DNA of 64,000 nucleotides, from positions 2,356,001 to 2,420,000 of the forward strand of contig NZ_CP130610.1 of the NCBI RefSeq assembly GCF_030544485.1, read 5' to 3'. The DNA comes from Halomonas sp. HAL1. GTDB taxonomy: Bacteria; Pseudomonadota; Gammaproteobacteria; Pseudomonadales; Halomonadaceae. Positions 48,790-58,261 of this stretch are shown piece after piece. The notes beneath the pieces were generated by a model. The model did no database searches, had not been told where the DNA came from, and saw only the letters and a program-made list of their open reading frames with translations. Position 1 is the stretch's first letter. Each line of letters opens with the position of its first letter. The position numbers and the translations under genes were made by a program.

Positions 48790-49821
48790 TTATCGCACAA
48801 CAAAGACCTGGGGGAACCCTGCTTGACGCAGCGTTTCACGTGCTTGCGTCTCCTGCCCAGGCCTAATGGGGCCTACTTGCACACGGTAGACGTCGGCATC
48901 ACTCATAATACGTACGTCATGGGGCTGTTCAACCTGCAAACGCTGTTGCAACTGCTGTGCGCCTTCCGGGTTACCGAGAGCAGCAATTTGTAGGTAAACG
49001 GCGTCACCTGTTCCGCCTTGGCTTGGCGTTGGCTGAGATATCGATGCTTGTGAGGGCGCAGCAGGCATTGAAGAATTAGATACCGAAACATTAGACGCCA
49101 TTTGCCGGGCAACAACCGACGGAGCGCTTGAAGCAACTTGCCTCGGCTCCGGAGCGCTTGCCTGCTGGGACGAACCACTCCCCCCTCGACCACGCTCGGC
49201 TAGCCACTGTTCAGGGTTGATCGCTTCAACTTTAACGGCGCCGGTGCCATTGTCGAGAAAACCCAATCGTGCCGCTGCCGCATACGAGAGATCTATTTCA
49301 CGGTCACTATGAAACGGACCGCGATCATTGACCCTGACAATTACTGATTGCCCGTTATCCAAGCTGGTTACCCGAGCAAACGTGGGTAAGGGCAGCGAAC
49401 GGTGAGCTGCCGACATTTTATACATGTCGTAAATTTCGCCATTTGAGGTCGCATAGCCATGGAATTTTTCACCGTACCAAGAGGCCGTACCACGTTTTTC
49501 ATAGCCTGTGGCATCGGGCAGCACATGGTAGGTTTTACCCCACACCTCATAGGTTGAGCGGTTGCCGCCTCGAGAGGGCTGCTCAACGCGCGGCTCTGCA
49601 TCGGGCACTTTGGTAACATCCGGCGGCTCAAGTGGGTAGGCATCTCCACTCATGGCATAACGACCGTCACTCGTAGCGACCGATGAACTGGGGGCAGCGG
49701 CTTGATTGGCCGAGCTAGGCACATCAATACGCTGGGTATCGTTGCTAGCACAGCCACTGACCAGCGCCAGCAAGGCGATTACCCCGCCAGCACGCCTGGT
49801 TATCGTCAGTTTGCTATTCAT
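48790..49821 (-). CDS. rlpA: Septal ring lytic transglycosylase RlpA
   Basis: Lipoprotein that cuts denuded glycan strands at the septum. 343 residues: lipobox ALVSGC (cysteine near 24), low-complexity linker, double-psi beta-barrel at about 107-200 with GTASWYGEKFHGYATSNGE and VRVNDRGPFHSDREIDLS (His and Asp active site), Ser/Gln-rich linker, and a C-terminal SPOR domain (about 270-343: VYLQIAALGNPEGAQQLQQ). Start overlaps the mltB stop by four bases. Confidence 0.95.
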   Translation of the reverse strand: MNSKLTITRRAGGVIALLALVSGCASNDTQRIDVPSSANQAAAPSSSVATSDGRYAMSGDAYPLEPPDVTKVPDAEPRVEQPSRGGNRSTYEVWGKTYHVLPDATGYEKRGTASWYGEKFHGYATSNGEIYDMYKMSAAHRSLPLPTFARVTSLDNGQSVIVRVNDRGPFHSDREIDLSYAAAARLGFLDNGTGAVKVEAINPEQWLAERGRGGSGSSQQASAPEPRQVASSAPSVVARQMASNVSVSNSSMPAAPSQASISQPTPSQGGTGDAVYLQIAALGNPEGAQQLQQRLQVEQPHDVRIMSDADVYRVQVGPIRPGQETQARETLRQAGFPQVFVVR

Positions 49822-50891
49822 ACCTCGTCCTCATGCAGCTTATCGTGCAGTGCGGCGATCTCTTCTGCCAACTCGGCTACAGCCATGGCATACAGGTGAC
49901 TATGGTTATAGCGAGTAATCACATAAAAATTATACTCGCCAAACCGATAGTGAATCTCGCCATCAGCGAACTCAAGTGCCAATGGCACGACCAACAATTC
50001 ACTATCAAGAGACTCATTAGGCGTCAGTCCATGCACGGCAAGTTGAGCAACACTCACTGCAGGAGGCGACGTTTGGTTAAACGAGAGTTCCTGTAATAGC
50101 TCCTTAGGCAATTCGTCTGGCCCAGTGGCCTGGTGATAAATATCAGCCCCTGGTTTCCAGTTATGCTCGGCAAAGTAATTAGCGACACTACCAATCGCAT
50201 CGACTGGGTTTTCCCACAGATCGCGACGGCCATCGTCATCAAAATCTACTGCATAGGCTTGGTAACTGGTGGGGATAAACTGCGGATAGCCCATGGCACC
50301 TGCATAAGAGCCGCGTAGCCCAGTAGGGTCAACCTGCTGCTCATACGCTATACGTAAAAATGCTGCCAGCTCACCCCGAAAAAAAGCGCCTCTCACCGGG
50401 TGATGAAACGCCAGCGTGGCTAGCGAATCCAATACACGGTGCTGGCCTTTATGACGGCCGTAGTAAGTTTCAACGCCAATAATAGCGGTAATTATTTCAG
50501 CGGGAACACCATAGGTACTTTCGGCTCGCGCCAAGGCGTCAGCATGCGCATCGATAAATTCAACGCCCTCCTCAATGCGCTGCTGGGTCATGAAAATAGC
50601 GCGATACTCATGCCACTTTAAACGTCGCTCGGCGGCCCCTTCCATAGCGTCCAATACACTTTGGGTATAATTAGCCTGCCCGAGCGCCTCTTCCAGCCAC
50701 GTTTGTGGCACCCCTTGCTCAACTAGCTCTTCCATCAGCGCTTGGCTGTCAGCATTTTGCTGAGGTGCAAAGTGCTGTGGTGCAGCTTGCTGGCCACCCT
50801 CAGAAGGCTCATCAGCAATTGATATGGGCGTTACCCAGCACATCATGGCTGCCAAACAATAGCGGCTCGTCTTCCCTTGAACCTTGTTCAT
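49818..50891 (-). CDS. mltB: Lytic murein transglycosylase B
   Basis: Cleaves glycan strands in the periplasm forming anhydromuropeptides. 357 residues. The N-terminal signal sequence ends near SIA-DE, with no clear lipobox, so it may be soluble rather than lipid-anchored as in E. coli MltB. Seen: the catalytic glutamate in IIGVETYYGRHKGQHRVLDS (about 146-165) and FIPTSYQAYAVDFDDDGRRD, the calcium-binding-like loop near 215-235. Upstream of rlpA in the elongation operon. Confidence 0.94.
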   Translation of the reverse strand: MNKVQGKTSRYCLAAMMCWVTPISIADEPSEGGQQAAPQHFAPQQNADSQALMEELVEQGVPQTWLEEALGQANYTQSVLDAMEGAAERRLKWHEYRAIFMTQQRIEEGVEFIDAHADALARAESTYGVPAEIITAIIGVETYYGRHKGQHRVLDSLATLAFHHPVRGAFFRGELAAFLRIAYEQQVDPTGLRGSYAGAMGYPQFIPTSYQAYAVDFDDDGRRDLWENPVDAIGSVANYFAEHNWKPGADIYHQATGPDELPKELLQELSFNQTSPPAVSVAQLAVHGLTPNESLDSELLVVPLALEFADGEIHYRFGEYNFYVITRYNHSHLYAMAVAELAEEIAALHDKLHEDEV

Positions 50892-51012
50892 TAACTCTCC
50901 ACTCCTGAGCTCTTTATCCCAAAACGATTAATTCCAGAATCATCTATTCCTGAGTTCTCCATTGCCGAGCAACACAGGCGTCTGAACTATATGTTTGGGC
51001 TGGGCAACTTTG

Positions 51013-52173
51013 CTAGCGCGACAGCAGCCGACGATGAGCATGTATGGACATGAGAATACCGAAACCCGCCAACAAGGTCACGCTTGAGGTGCCGCCAAAG
51101 CTAACCAACGGTAGCGGCACACCCACGACAGGCAGAATGCCACTCACCATGCCCATATTGACAAATACATAGATAAAAAAGGTGAGGATGATACTGCCTG
51201 CGACTAAGCGACCAAAGGTATCCTGGGCAGCGCTTGCCATCCATACTCCACGGCTCACGATTAATAGATACAGACACAACAGCACCAGCATACCCACTAA
51301 ACCAAACTCTTCGCCTAAAACGGCAATAATGAAATCCGTATGCCGCTCTGGCAAAAACTCTAACTGGGACTGGGTACCCTGCAGCCACCCTTTCCCCCAC
51401 AATCCACCGCTACCGATGGCGGTGGTTGACTGAATGATATTCCAGCCAGAACCCAGTGGGTCGCTTTCAGGGTTCAAAAAAGTCAACACGCGCTGACGCT
51501 GGTAGTTATGCATATTCATCCATAACACCGGCACCCCGGCAGCCCCCAACGCCGTAATAAACCCGATCAACCGCCACGACAAACCTGCCAGCAGAACCAC
51601 GATAAGAGCAGCACTGGCTACTAGCAATGAGGTTCCCAAGTCAGGCTGAATAGCCGTCAGCACGACGGGTACGCCAATGATAACCCCACACACCAGTATA
51701 TCGCGCAGACGCGGCGGCAACTCACAGCGATTAAGATAGGCCGCCACCATTAACGGGGCTGCCAGTTTCATCATTTCCGAGGGTTGAAAGCGTATGACGC
51801 CAGGAATGACCAACCAGCGTTTAGCGCCCATACCCACATCACCGAATACATCAACGGCAACCAGCATGGCAACCCCGATGCCATAGGCTAGCGGAGCGAA
51901 GCGCAAAAAAGTTGAAGGTGAAAACTGGGCAATGATCACCATTACCACCAGAGCGATGCAAAACCGTACGCCCTGAGCAATCACGGCATCAATGGATTGC
52001 CCAGAAGCGCTATAAAGAACGATCAAACCACTGCCCATCAATACCATTAGCAAGCCAAGCAGCCAGGGGTCTAGATGGATTCGCTCCCAAATACTTTTAC
52101 GCCGGGCGATGCCGCTTTCGGGCGGGCGAACAGGGTAACCACGCATAGAACGCGCTAGATAATGCCAAGGCAT
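51013..52173 (-). CDS. rodA: Rod-shape SEDS glycosyltransferase RodA
   Basis: SEDS-family peptidoglycan polymerase of the elongasome; also called MrdB. 386 residues with about ten membrane helices. Seen: the family signatures GMGAKRWLVIPGVIRFQPSE (about 116-135), the conserved TAIQPDLGTSLLV (catalytic aspartate), GSGLWGKGWLQGTQSQLEFL-like periplasmic loop and PLPLVSFGGTSSVTLLAGFG near the C-terminus. Starts 3 bp after mrdA and acts in complex with PBP2. Confidence 0.97.
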   Translation of the reverse strand: MPWHYLARSMRGYPVRPPESGIARRKSIWERIHLDPWLLGLLMVLMGSGLIVLYSASGQSIDAVIAQGVRFCIALVVMVIIAQFSPSTFLRFAPLAYGIGVAMLVAVDVFGDVGMGAKRWLVIPGVIRFQPSEMMKLAAPLMVAAYLNRCELPPRLRDILVCGVIIGVPVVLTAIQPDLGTSLLVASAALIVVLLAGLSWRLIGFITALGAAGVPVLWMNMHNYQRQRVLTFLNPESDPLGSGWNIIQSTTAIGSGGLWGKGWLQGTQSQLEFLPERHTDFIIAVLGEEFGLVGMLVLLCLYLLIVSRGVWMASAAQDTFGRLVAGSIILTFFIYVFVNMGMVSGILPVVGVPLPLVSFGGTSSVTLLAGFGILMSIHAHRRLLSR

Positions 52174-52176
52174 GGG

Positions 52177-54120
52177 TTAGTTACCCTCCACGTTGGCGTT
52201 ATCTTCTTCTAACACTTCGCGTACTTCTTCTACGTCCGGCGCTTCATCCTCAAGTAACCAGGCATCCGTCATAGCACGCGCCAAATGAGCCGCGTGTGTA
52301 CTGCCGCCGCCTGCGTTTTCAACAATAACGGATACCGCAATCTGAGGGTCTTCCAGCGGTGCAAAGGCCATAAACAGCGCGTGGTCACGGAGCCGCTCCG
52401 CTAACTCATCAGCGTTATAGCGTTGGTCCTGGCCCAGCGAAAACACCTGTGCAGTGCCTGACTTGCCGCCCATGCGGTACTCAAGGCCCACGCCAGTTCG
52501 ACGCGCTGTCCCTTCGGTGCCACTAATCACCTTCTCCATACCGCTGAACACCCGGTTCCACCAGTTATCATTGGCTAACTGAATGTCATCCAAGGTATCG
52601 GGCAGGTCACGGGGGACAGGGGAATCGCCAATCTGACGCGCCAAGCGCGGCTTCACCCAGTGGCCGCGATTGGCCAGCGTTGCAGTGGCGCTGGCTAGCT
52701 GCAAAGGCGTCACCTGCCAGTAGCCTTGCCCAATCCCCACGGAAAGGGTCTCACCGGGATACCAAGGCTGGTTAAAGCGTCCTCGTTTCCAATCACGCGA
52801 GGGCATCAATGCGCTGCTTTCTCCTTGCACGTCATGGGCGACACGCTGACCAAAACCAAAATTACTCATCTGTTCATGGAGATTATCGATACCTAAATCA
52901 TGTGCCAAGGTGTAGTAGTAAGTGTTATTGGAAACAGCCAGGGAACGCTCCATATCGACACGACCGTGCCCCCAGCGCAACCAGTTGCGGTAACGGCGGG
53001 AGTCGTTGGGTAACTGATAATAACCGGGGTCATTAATCGTGCTATCAGGGGTAATGACGCCTTTCACCAACCCGGCCAGCGCTAGAAAGGGCTTAATAGT
53101 AGAGCCAGGAGGATAATGGCCACGGATAGCACGGTTAAAGAGCGGTAAATCGAGATCCTCCTGCAAACCACGATAAGAAGCCACATCAATGCCGGTGACA
53201 AATTGATTACTGTCAAAACCCGGTGTCGAGACCATAGCAAGAATCTCACCCGTAGCTGGCACAATAGCGACGATAGAACCGCGACGACCATCTAACAATT
53301 CATAAGCCAACATTTGGAGGGACTTATCCAGCGTCAATGTTAAATTCTTCCCAGGCACCGGGTCAGTGCGCCCTAGCTCTCGTAGCACTCTTCCGCGGGC
53401 GTTCGTTTCCACTTTGCGTAAACCCGCCTCACCGTGAAGTTCTTCTTCGTAAAAACGTTCAATGCCGGTTTTACCGATAAAGTGAGTACCCGCGTAACGG
53501 CCTGCATCCAGCGTTTCCATCTCTTCAGCATTAATACGACCAACGTAACCTAGCGCATGGGCCATTATTTCGGCATCCGGATAAAACCGCAGCGGCTGTG
53601 CCTCTATCTCCACCCCTGGCAATCGGTGGCGGTTAACTGCCAAACGGGCAATTTGGTCTTCGCTTAGATCACTGGTAAGCAGCGCTGGCTGGAAAGGTCG
53701 TTGACGCTGGCGTGAGCGCACGTTAAACGCTTCAATCTCTTCTTCAGGTAGCTCAAGAAGCTCTACTAGCAGCGCCAGCGTTTCATCCAGATTATCGACG
53801 CGCTCGCGGACGAGGGTCAGGTTATAGGTTGGACGGTTTTCGGCTAACAGTACGCCATTACGATCGTAAATTAACCCCCGATTAGGCGGCAGCGGTTCGA
53901 CGCGAACCCGGTTATTTTCAGAGCGCGTGCTATACATGTCGTGCTGGACGATCTGTAAATAAATTAGCCGCCCCGTTAACAAGCTGGCAAGGGTCAACAC
54001 CACCAACACGGCGAGCAGCGCTCTAACACGAAAAATACGCAGTTCTTGCTCGGAGTTTTTTAGCGTGTTGGGGCGCTTGAGCATGGCAACGAAGACTCTC
54101 AAATCAAACAAAAGGCGCAA
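52177..54120 (-). CDS. mrdA: Penicillin-binding protein 2 (MrdA)
   Basis: Class B transpeptidase of the elongasome, partner of RodA. 647 residues. Seen: a single membrane anchor at about 32-52, pedestal domain, and the transpeptidase domain with SxxK in PPGSTIKPFLAL (about 336-343), SxN in LAVSNNTYYY (about 395), and KSGTAQVF (about 553-560). A Glu/Asp-rich tail follows (DVEEVREVLEEDNANVE). The reading frame up to 54120 may include a few extra N-terminal residues. Confidence 0.96.
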   Translation of the reverse strand: MRLLFDLRVFVAMLKRPNTLKNSEQELRIFRVRALLAVLVVLTLASLLTGRLIYLQIVQHDMYSTRSENNRVRVEPLPPNRGLIYDRNGVLLAENRPTYNLTLVRERVDNLDETLALLVELLELPEEEIEAFNVRSRQRQRPFQPALLTSDLSEDQIARLAVNRHRLPGVEIEAQPLRFYPDAEIMAHALGYVGRINAEEMETLDAGRYAGTHFIGKTGIERFYEEELHGEAGLRKVETNARGRVLRELGRTDPVPGKNLTLTLDKSLQMLAYELLDGRRGSIVAIVPATGEILAMVSTPGFDSNQFVTGIDVASYRGLQEDLDLPLFNRAIRGHYPPGSTIKPFLALAGLVKGVITPDSTINDPGYYQLPNDSRRYRNWLRWGHGRVDMERSLAVSNNTYYYTLAHDLGIDNLHEQMSNFGFGQRVAHDVQGESSALMPSRDWKRGRFNQPWYPGETLSVGIGQGYWQVTPLQLASATATLANRGHWVKPRLARQIGDSPVPRDLPDTLDDIQLANDNWWNRVFSGMEKVISGTEGTARRTGVGLEYRMGGKSGTAQVFSLGQDQRYNADELAERLRDHALFMAFAPLEDPQIAVSVIVENAGGGSTHAAHLARAMTDAWLLEDEAPDVEEVREVLEEDNANVEGN

Positions 54121-54155
54121 CAGGACACAAACAGTAATGGCTTACCATTCAGCCG

Positions 54156-54623
54156 TTAACGGTGATAAGGGTGACCCACTAATAGTGTCCAGGCACGGTA
54201 GAGCTGCTCGGCCAGCATAATTCGTACCAGTGGATGTGGTAGCGTCAGTGGAGAGATTGACCAGGTTTTGTCGGCCGCGGCTGAGAGCGAAGGCTCAAGC
54301 CCGTCTGGCCCACCTACAAGCAAAGCAATATCCCGCCCAGCCATGCGCCAAGCGTCAGCTTCTTGTGCCAACTGCTCGGTGGTCCATGGCTTACCTTTCA
54401 CTTCCAGTGCTACCACGTATTCGTCGCCACGCAACTTATCGCGAATACGCTGCGCCTCCTGGGCGCGCGCTTTCGCGATATCTGCATTTTTGCCACGTTG
54501 GCCGAGGGTAATTTCTTCGATCTCGAGATTGAAATCTCTCGGAAGCCGCTTACGGTAGGTCTCCACGCCCTCTTCTACCCACCCAGGCATTTTGCTTCCC
54601 ACCGCTAACAGCCGGATTTTCAT
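54156..54623 (-). CDS. rlmH: 23S rRNA pseudouridine-1915 methyltransferase RlmH
   Basis: SPOUT methyltransferase that modifies pseudouridine 1915 on 70S ribosomes. 155 residues, normal length. Seen: MKIRLLAVGSKMPGWVE start, ALEVKGKPWTTEQLA, the knot region LLVGGPDGLEPSL (about 100-112) and C-terminal LPHPLVRIMLAEQLYRAW. The ATG overlaps the rsfS stop (ATGA). Confidence 0.97.
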   Translation of the reverse strand: MKIRLLAVGSKMPGWVEEGVETYRKRLPRDFNLEIEEITLGQRGKNADIAKARAQEAQRIRDKLRGDEYVVALEVKGKPWTTEQLAQEADAWRMAGRDIALLVGGPDGLEPSLSAAADKTWSISPLTLPHPLVRIMLAEQLYRAWTLLVGHPYHR

Positions 54624-55006
54624 GACATGCCGGCTCGCTCTTGAAAGCGCTCAAGCGACTCACCAATCGCGCCCGAATCCGTCGGCAGATCGGCCCATAG
54701 CCGCTCCAAATCATAGAGCGTGCGCGCCTCAGGCATCATGACGTGAACCACAATGTCACCCAGGTCGACCAGCACCCAGTCGGCGTTATCACCACCTTCC
54801 ACGCCCAAAGGGCCAAGTCCTGCAGCCTTGGCTTTTTCCACTACGTTTTGCGCCAGAGCAGCGACGTGACGGGTCGACGTACCACTGGCAATCAACATGA
54901 GGTCGGTGACCTCGGTTAATTTAGCAACATCTAACTGCGTAATGTCGCGTGCTTTCAGTTCTTCTAGCGCGTCAACCGCTAGAGTTTTCAATGTATCGAT
55001 GTGCAT
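54620..55006 (-). CDS. rsfS: Ribosome silencing factor
   Basis: Binds L14 and blocks subunit joining in starvation. 128 residues from ATG 55006 (TAGGAG directly upstream; MHIDTLKTLAVDALEELK). Upstream in-frame starts to 55042 lack ribosome sites. Seen: TDLMLIASGTSTRHVAALA, VVEKAKAAGLGPLGVEG and DWVLVDLGDIVVHVM. Coupled to rlmH by a 4-bp overlap. Confidence 0.96.
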   Translation of the reverse strand: MHIDTLKTLAVDALEELKARDITQLDVAKLTEVTDLMLIASGTSTRHVAALAQNVVEKAKAAGLGPLGVEGGDNADWVLVDLGDIVVHVMMPEARTLYDLERLWADLPTDSGAIGESLERFQERAGMS

Positions 55007-55084
55007 GACTCCTAAAGACAACCTCATGGGGTAATCGGTCAATAAAGCCGGCCATTGTAACGGCTTATTTGACGACTGCCAGCG

Positions 55085-55744
55085 CTATTCACACTGCTGG
55101 TAAAGTCCGTAGTGCGCAATAGCCTGTTCAACGGGGGGCGGCACCAAATAGCGCACGCTTTTACCCGCTTCTAGCCGCTTTCGAATATAGGTCGCTGAAA
55201 TGGCCATTAACGATGGCAATTCAAGCGACAAAAAGCCCCCACATGACCGCTGCATTAATTCCTCTACGCTATCGACTACCCGATGCTCTACCAGTTCCAT
55301 TAATGGTGCTGGCAATGGATCGCCATAGCCTGGACGAGCAATAACCACCAAATGGGCAAACTCAAATATGCGCGCCGGTTGATGCCATTGTGTAAGCCGC
55401 AAAAAAGCATCGAAACCAATCGCCATGACCAAGCGCGCATGCTCACCATACTCCGCACGCAGCTCGACAAGCGTATCGGTGCTGTAGGAGGGGCCGTCAC
55501 GCATCAGCTCGCGATCATCAGCCAACAAGCCAGGCGTGTCACCGATACCTGCCTTTAAGAGCGCCAACCGTTGCCGCGCTGACACCTGGGGCTGATCCCG
55601 CAAAGGGGGCTGCTGAGCAGGTATCATATGTAGCTGATCAAGCGACAGCGCCTCATGCAACTCCACAGCACTGCGTAAATGCCCCAAGTGAATGGGGTCA
55701 AAAGTGCCCCCCAACATTCCGATACGCTGAAACTTTAGACTCAC
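55085..55744 (-). CDS. nadD: Nicotinate-mononucleotide adenylyltransferase
   Basis: Forms deamido-NAD from nicotinate mononucleotide and ATP in NAD synthesis. 219 residues. Seen: nucleotidyltransferase motif MLGGTFDPIHLGHLRSA (about 9-25, with HxGH), and ISATYIRKRLEAGKSVRYLV near the C-terminus (ISSTxIR-type motif). Starts 9 bp after the proA stop. Confidence 0.96.
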   Translation of the reverse strand: MSLKFQRIGMLGGTFDPIHLGHLRSAVELHEALSLDQLHMIPAQQPPLRDQPQVSARQRLALLKAGIGDTPGLLADDRELMRDGPSYSTDTLVELRAEYGEHARLVMAIGFDAFLRLTQWHQPARIFEFAHLVVIARPGYGDPLPAPLMELVEHRVVDSVEELMQRSCGGFLSLELPSLMAISATYIRKRLEAGKSVRYLVPPPVEQAIAHYGLYQQCE

Positions 55745-55753
55745 ACCGCCCCC

Positions 55754-57061
55754 TTATTCACGCACTTGGCCATCACCGAATACGACGTACTTCTGGGTGG
55801 TTAAGCCCTCTAACCCTACCGGCCCGCGGGCATGCAGCTTGTCGGTTGAAATCCCAATCTCAGCGCCCAAGCCATACTCAAAACCGTCAGCAAAGCGAGT
55901 CGAGGCATTAACGATGACCGAGCTCGAATCCACTTCCGCCATAAAGCGTCGCGCCAGTGAATAATCTTGGGTCACAATCGCGTCGGTGTGGTGTGAGCCG
56001 TACTGTTCGATATGGGCGATCGCTTCATCAACCCCATCGACCACTTTAATCGCCAGGACCGGGGCTAAGTACTCAGCGTACCAATCCGCCTCATCGGCTG
56101 CGATAGCCTGAGGTAACAGTGCCTGAGTACGCTCACAACCACGCAGTTCCACCTCATGTTCAGCATAGGCACGTGCTAGCTCGGGTAACAGTAAATCAGC
56201 AATCGGCGCATCGACCAGCAGTGTCTCCATGGTGTTACAAGTGCCGTAGCGATGGGTTTTCGCATTGACGGCGATGGCTAAGGCCTTGGCAGGGTCAGCG
56301 GTGGTATCGATATAAACATGACAAACCCCGTCAAGGTGTTTGATAACCGGTACGCGCGACTCACGGGTAATACGCTCAATCAGCGATTTCCCACCACGGG
56401 GAATAATGACATCGACATATTCCGGCATGCTAATCATGGCGCCTACTGCCGCCCGGTCGGTGGTTGCTACCACCTGAACACTACCTGCTGGCAGACCTAC
56501 ATCCGCAAGCCCTGCTTGAATACAGGCACTAATCGCAGCATTTGAGGCGCTGGCTTCTGAACCGCCACGCAAAATACAGGCATTACCCGATTTTAGACAC
56601 AGGCTAGCGGCTTCCAGCGTCACGTTAGGGCGCGACTCATAAATAATGCCAATAACGCCTAGTGGCACGCGCATTTTGCCAACCTGAATCCCGCTGGGTC
56701 GGTAACGCATATCACTAATCTCGCCCACTGGGTCTGGCAAGCTCGCTACTTGCTGAAGCCCTTCAATCATGGCGTCGATTCGAGCATCGTTTAGCGCTAA
56801 ACGGTCTAACAGCGCGCTCTCTAAGCCGTTCTGGCGGCCACGCTGCAAATCCTCAGCATTGGCATCTAGAATGCGCCCACGCGCTTCTGCCAAACGCTGC
56901 GCCATTGCCATCAGGGCACTGTTTTTCAATCCCGTATCCGCCCGGCGTAGCTCACTGGCTGCGCGGCGTGCCGCCTGACCCAACGCCTGCATATAGGCGG
57001 GCACGTCTCCAGACGCTAGGTGCTGATGGGCCTCTTCTTGGAACGATGTTGAAACGCTCAT
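55754..57061 (-). CDS. proA: Gamma-glutamyl phosphate reductase
   Basis: Second step of proline synthesis: reduces gamma-glutamyl phosphate with NADPH. 435 residues from ATG 57061 ([15 protein letters not shown]), which has GGAGAC just upstream; a longer in-frame start at 57118 is less likely. Seen: [19 protein letters not shown] (about 130), [14 protein letters not shown] with the catalytic cysteine (about 270-283). First gene of the minus-strand run proA-nadD-rsfS-rlmH-mrdA-rodA-mltB-rlpA-dacA-ybeD-lipB. Confidence 0.96.
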   Translation of the reverse strand: MSVSTSFQEEAHQHLASGDVPAYMQALGQAARRAASELRRADTGLKNSALMAMAQRLAEARGRILDANAEDLQRGRQNGLESALLDRLALNDARIDAMIEGLQQVASLPDPVGEISDMRYRPSGIQVGKMRVPLGVIGIIYESRPNVTLEAASLCLKSGNACILRGGSEASASNAAISACIQAGLADVGLPAGSVQVVATTDRAAVGAMISMPEYVDVIIPRGGKSLIERITRESRVPVIKHLDGVCHVYIDTTADPAKALAIAVNAKTHRYGTCNTMETLLVDAPIADLLLPELARAYAEHEVELRGCERTQALLPQAIAADEADWYAEYLAPVLAIKVVDGVDEAIAHIEQYGSHHTDAIVTQDYSLARRFMAEVDSSSVIVNASTRFADGFEYGLGAEIGISTDKLHARGPVGLEGLTTQKYVVFGDGQVRE

Positions 57062-57406
57062 AGTGTCTCCATGCGGCATCGTGCGTGCTAAGTTCAAATA
57101 TGAAATTCCAGTACTCAAGCCATGTATTCAAGCCGAGTGTTCAGAATAACTACCAAGATTAAAATCTAAAGTGAATAATGCCCTAAGCAGGGTCGAGGTA
57201 CGCTGTTCAGTGGTTATGAAATGATAACCCAATATCTTTGAATGGCATGATTGTGCAGCCGTTTTTACGTTTGTGCTTATGTTACGCCATTTCGACGTTA
57301 TACTGAGGATGATTAAGGCGCTAATATGTGTCGCGTACGTTGTTCATAATACGCTCACCCACTTGCTCAGATATTTCTGGTTATTCAGGACGAATAGTAA
57401 GTCACC
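57062..57406. other. Divergent intergenic region upstream of proA
   Basis: 345 bp between the proA start (minus) and the GGDEF-like gene (plus). AT-rich around 57,115-57,300. No RNA gene or terminator is seen. It should hold both promoters, but none is assigned. Confidence 0.4.
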
Positions 57407-58261
57407 ATGCAAAGCAAGTACAAAATACGCTTACTACGTGCCAACCTTTTAGCGGCTGCCGTTGCTTTGGCGCTTTGGACGCCCTCTACGCCGCCCGCTG
57501 CAGCACTCGTGCTGTGGCTTTCAGTCGGCTGGCTATTTATTACCGCTCTAATGCTCGACTTCAGTCACCGACGCTCGCGAGGGTTGCCATGGCAGCTTGT
57601 GCCGGGCGTGCTGCTGGTCGCGTTAATTGCGGCTGCTCCTGAACGGCACAGCATTTTGATTTGGGCCTGGGCCGCCATGCTGATGCTGCCACAAAATAAT
57701 TGGGTGGCGGCGTTTCACCTCAGCGCCGCATTGGTTAGCTCTGTTCTGGTGGCGCCCCAACTGGAAAAGTCTGAATTTATTCTGCTGCTCTGCTGCCTGT
57801 TCGTGCTTGGCTTGCTGGCCCTCTCCAGAGCACAGCAGCTTATTGATATGAACGGCTCTATTCGCCAACGCTTACGCTTGATTCCAGGGCTCAATTTATG
57901 GGCCGGTGAACAATTACTGCGCGACATTGCCCGCGAACAAACGCGCTGTGAGCGTGAAGGCATTCATGCAGAAGTATTTATACTGCACGTCAAACGTCAT
58001 CAACTTTGGCCAACCGCACAAAAACTGTGTGGATTAACGCATGATTTTGAAAACGTGTACCGTTTAAGCAGTACGACGCTGGTCACCCTGCTTCTCGCAC
58101 GTTCACCGAAAGAAGCCACTCAACGACGCAGCTTGCTGCTCGCCGATTTACCCGACAATATCACGAGTGAATACCTTGAATTGATCGATATCGAACCGGC
58201 AACCCTATCGGTATGTGAGATGAGTAAGTTACCGGCTGAGCGAGCACGAGAGACAATATGA
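57407..58261 (+). CDS. Membrane protein with degenerate GGDEF-like domain (first of pair)
   Basis: 284 residues: four to five membrane helices in the first 140 residues, followed by a cytoplasmic alpha/beta domain (about 155-284). The domain has the length of a diguanylate cyclase, with HDFENVYRLSSTTLVTLLLA where R-x-x-D and GGDEF motifs would be, and no catalytic residues. It is therefore probably a non-enzymatic relative. The stop overlaps the ATG of the next gene (ATGA), so the two are translationally coupled. Assignment to the GGDEF fold is inference from order and length. Confidence 0.65.
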   Translation: MQSKYKIRLLRANLLAAAVALALWTPSTPPAAALVLWLSVGWLFITALMLDFSHRRSRGLPWQLVPGVLLVALIAAAPERHSILIWAWAAMLMLPQNNWVAAFHLSAALVSSVLVAPQLEKSEFILLLCCLFVLGLLALSRAQQLIDMNGSIRQRLRLIPGLNLWAGEQLLRDIAREQTRCEREGIHAEVFILHVKRHQLWPTAQKLCGLTHDFENVYRLSSTTLVTLLLARSPKEATQRRSLLLADLPDNITSEYLELIDIEPATLSVCEMSKLPAERARETI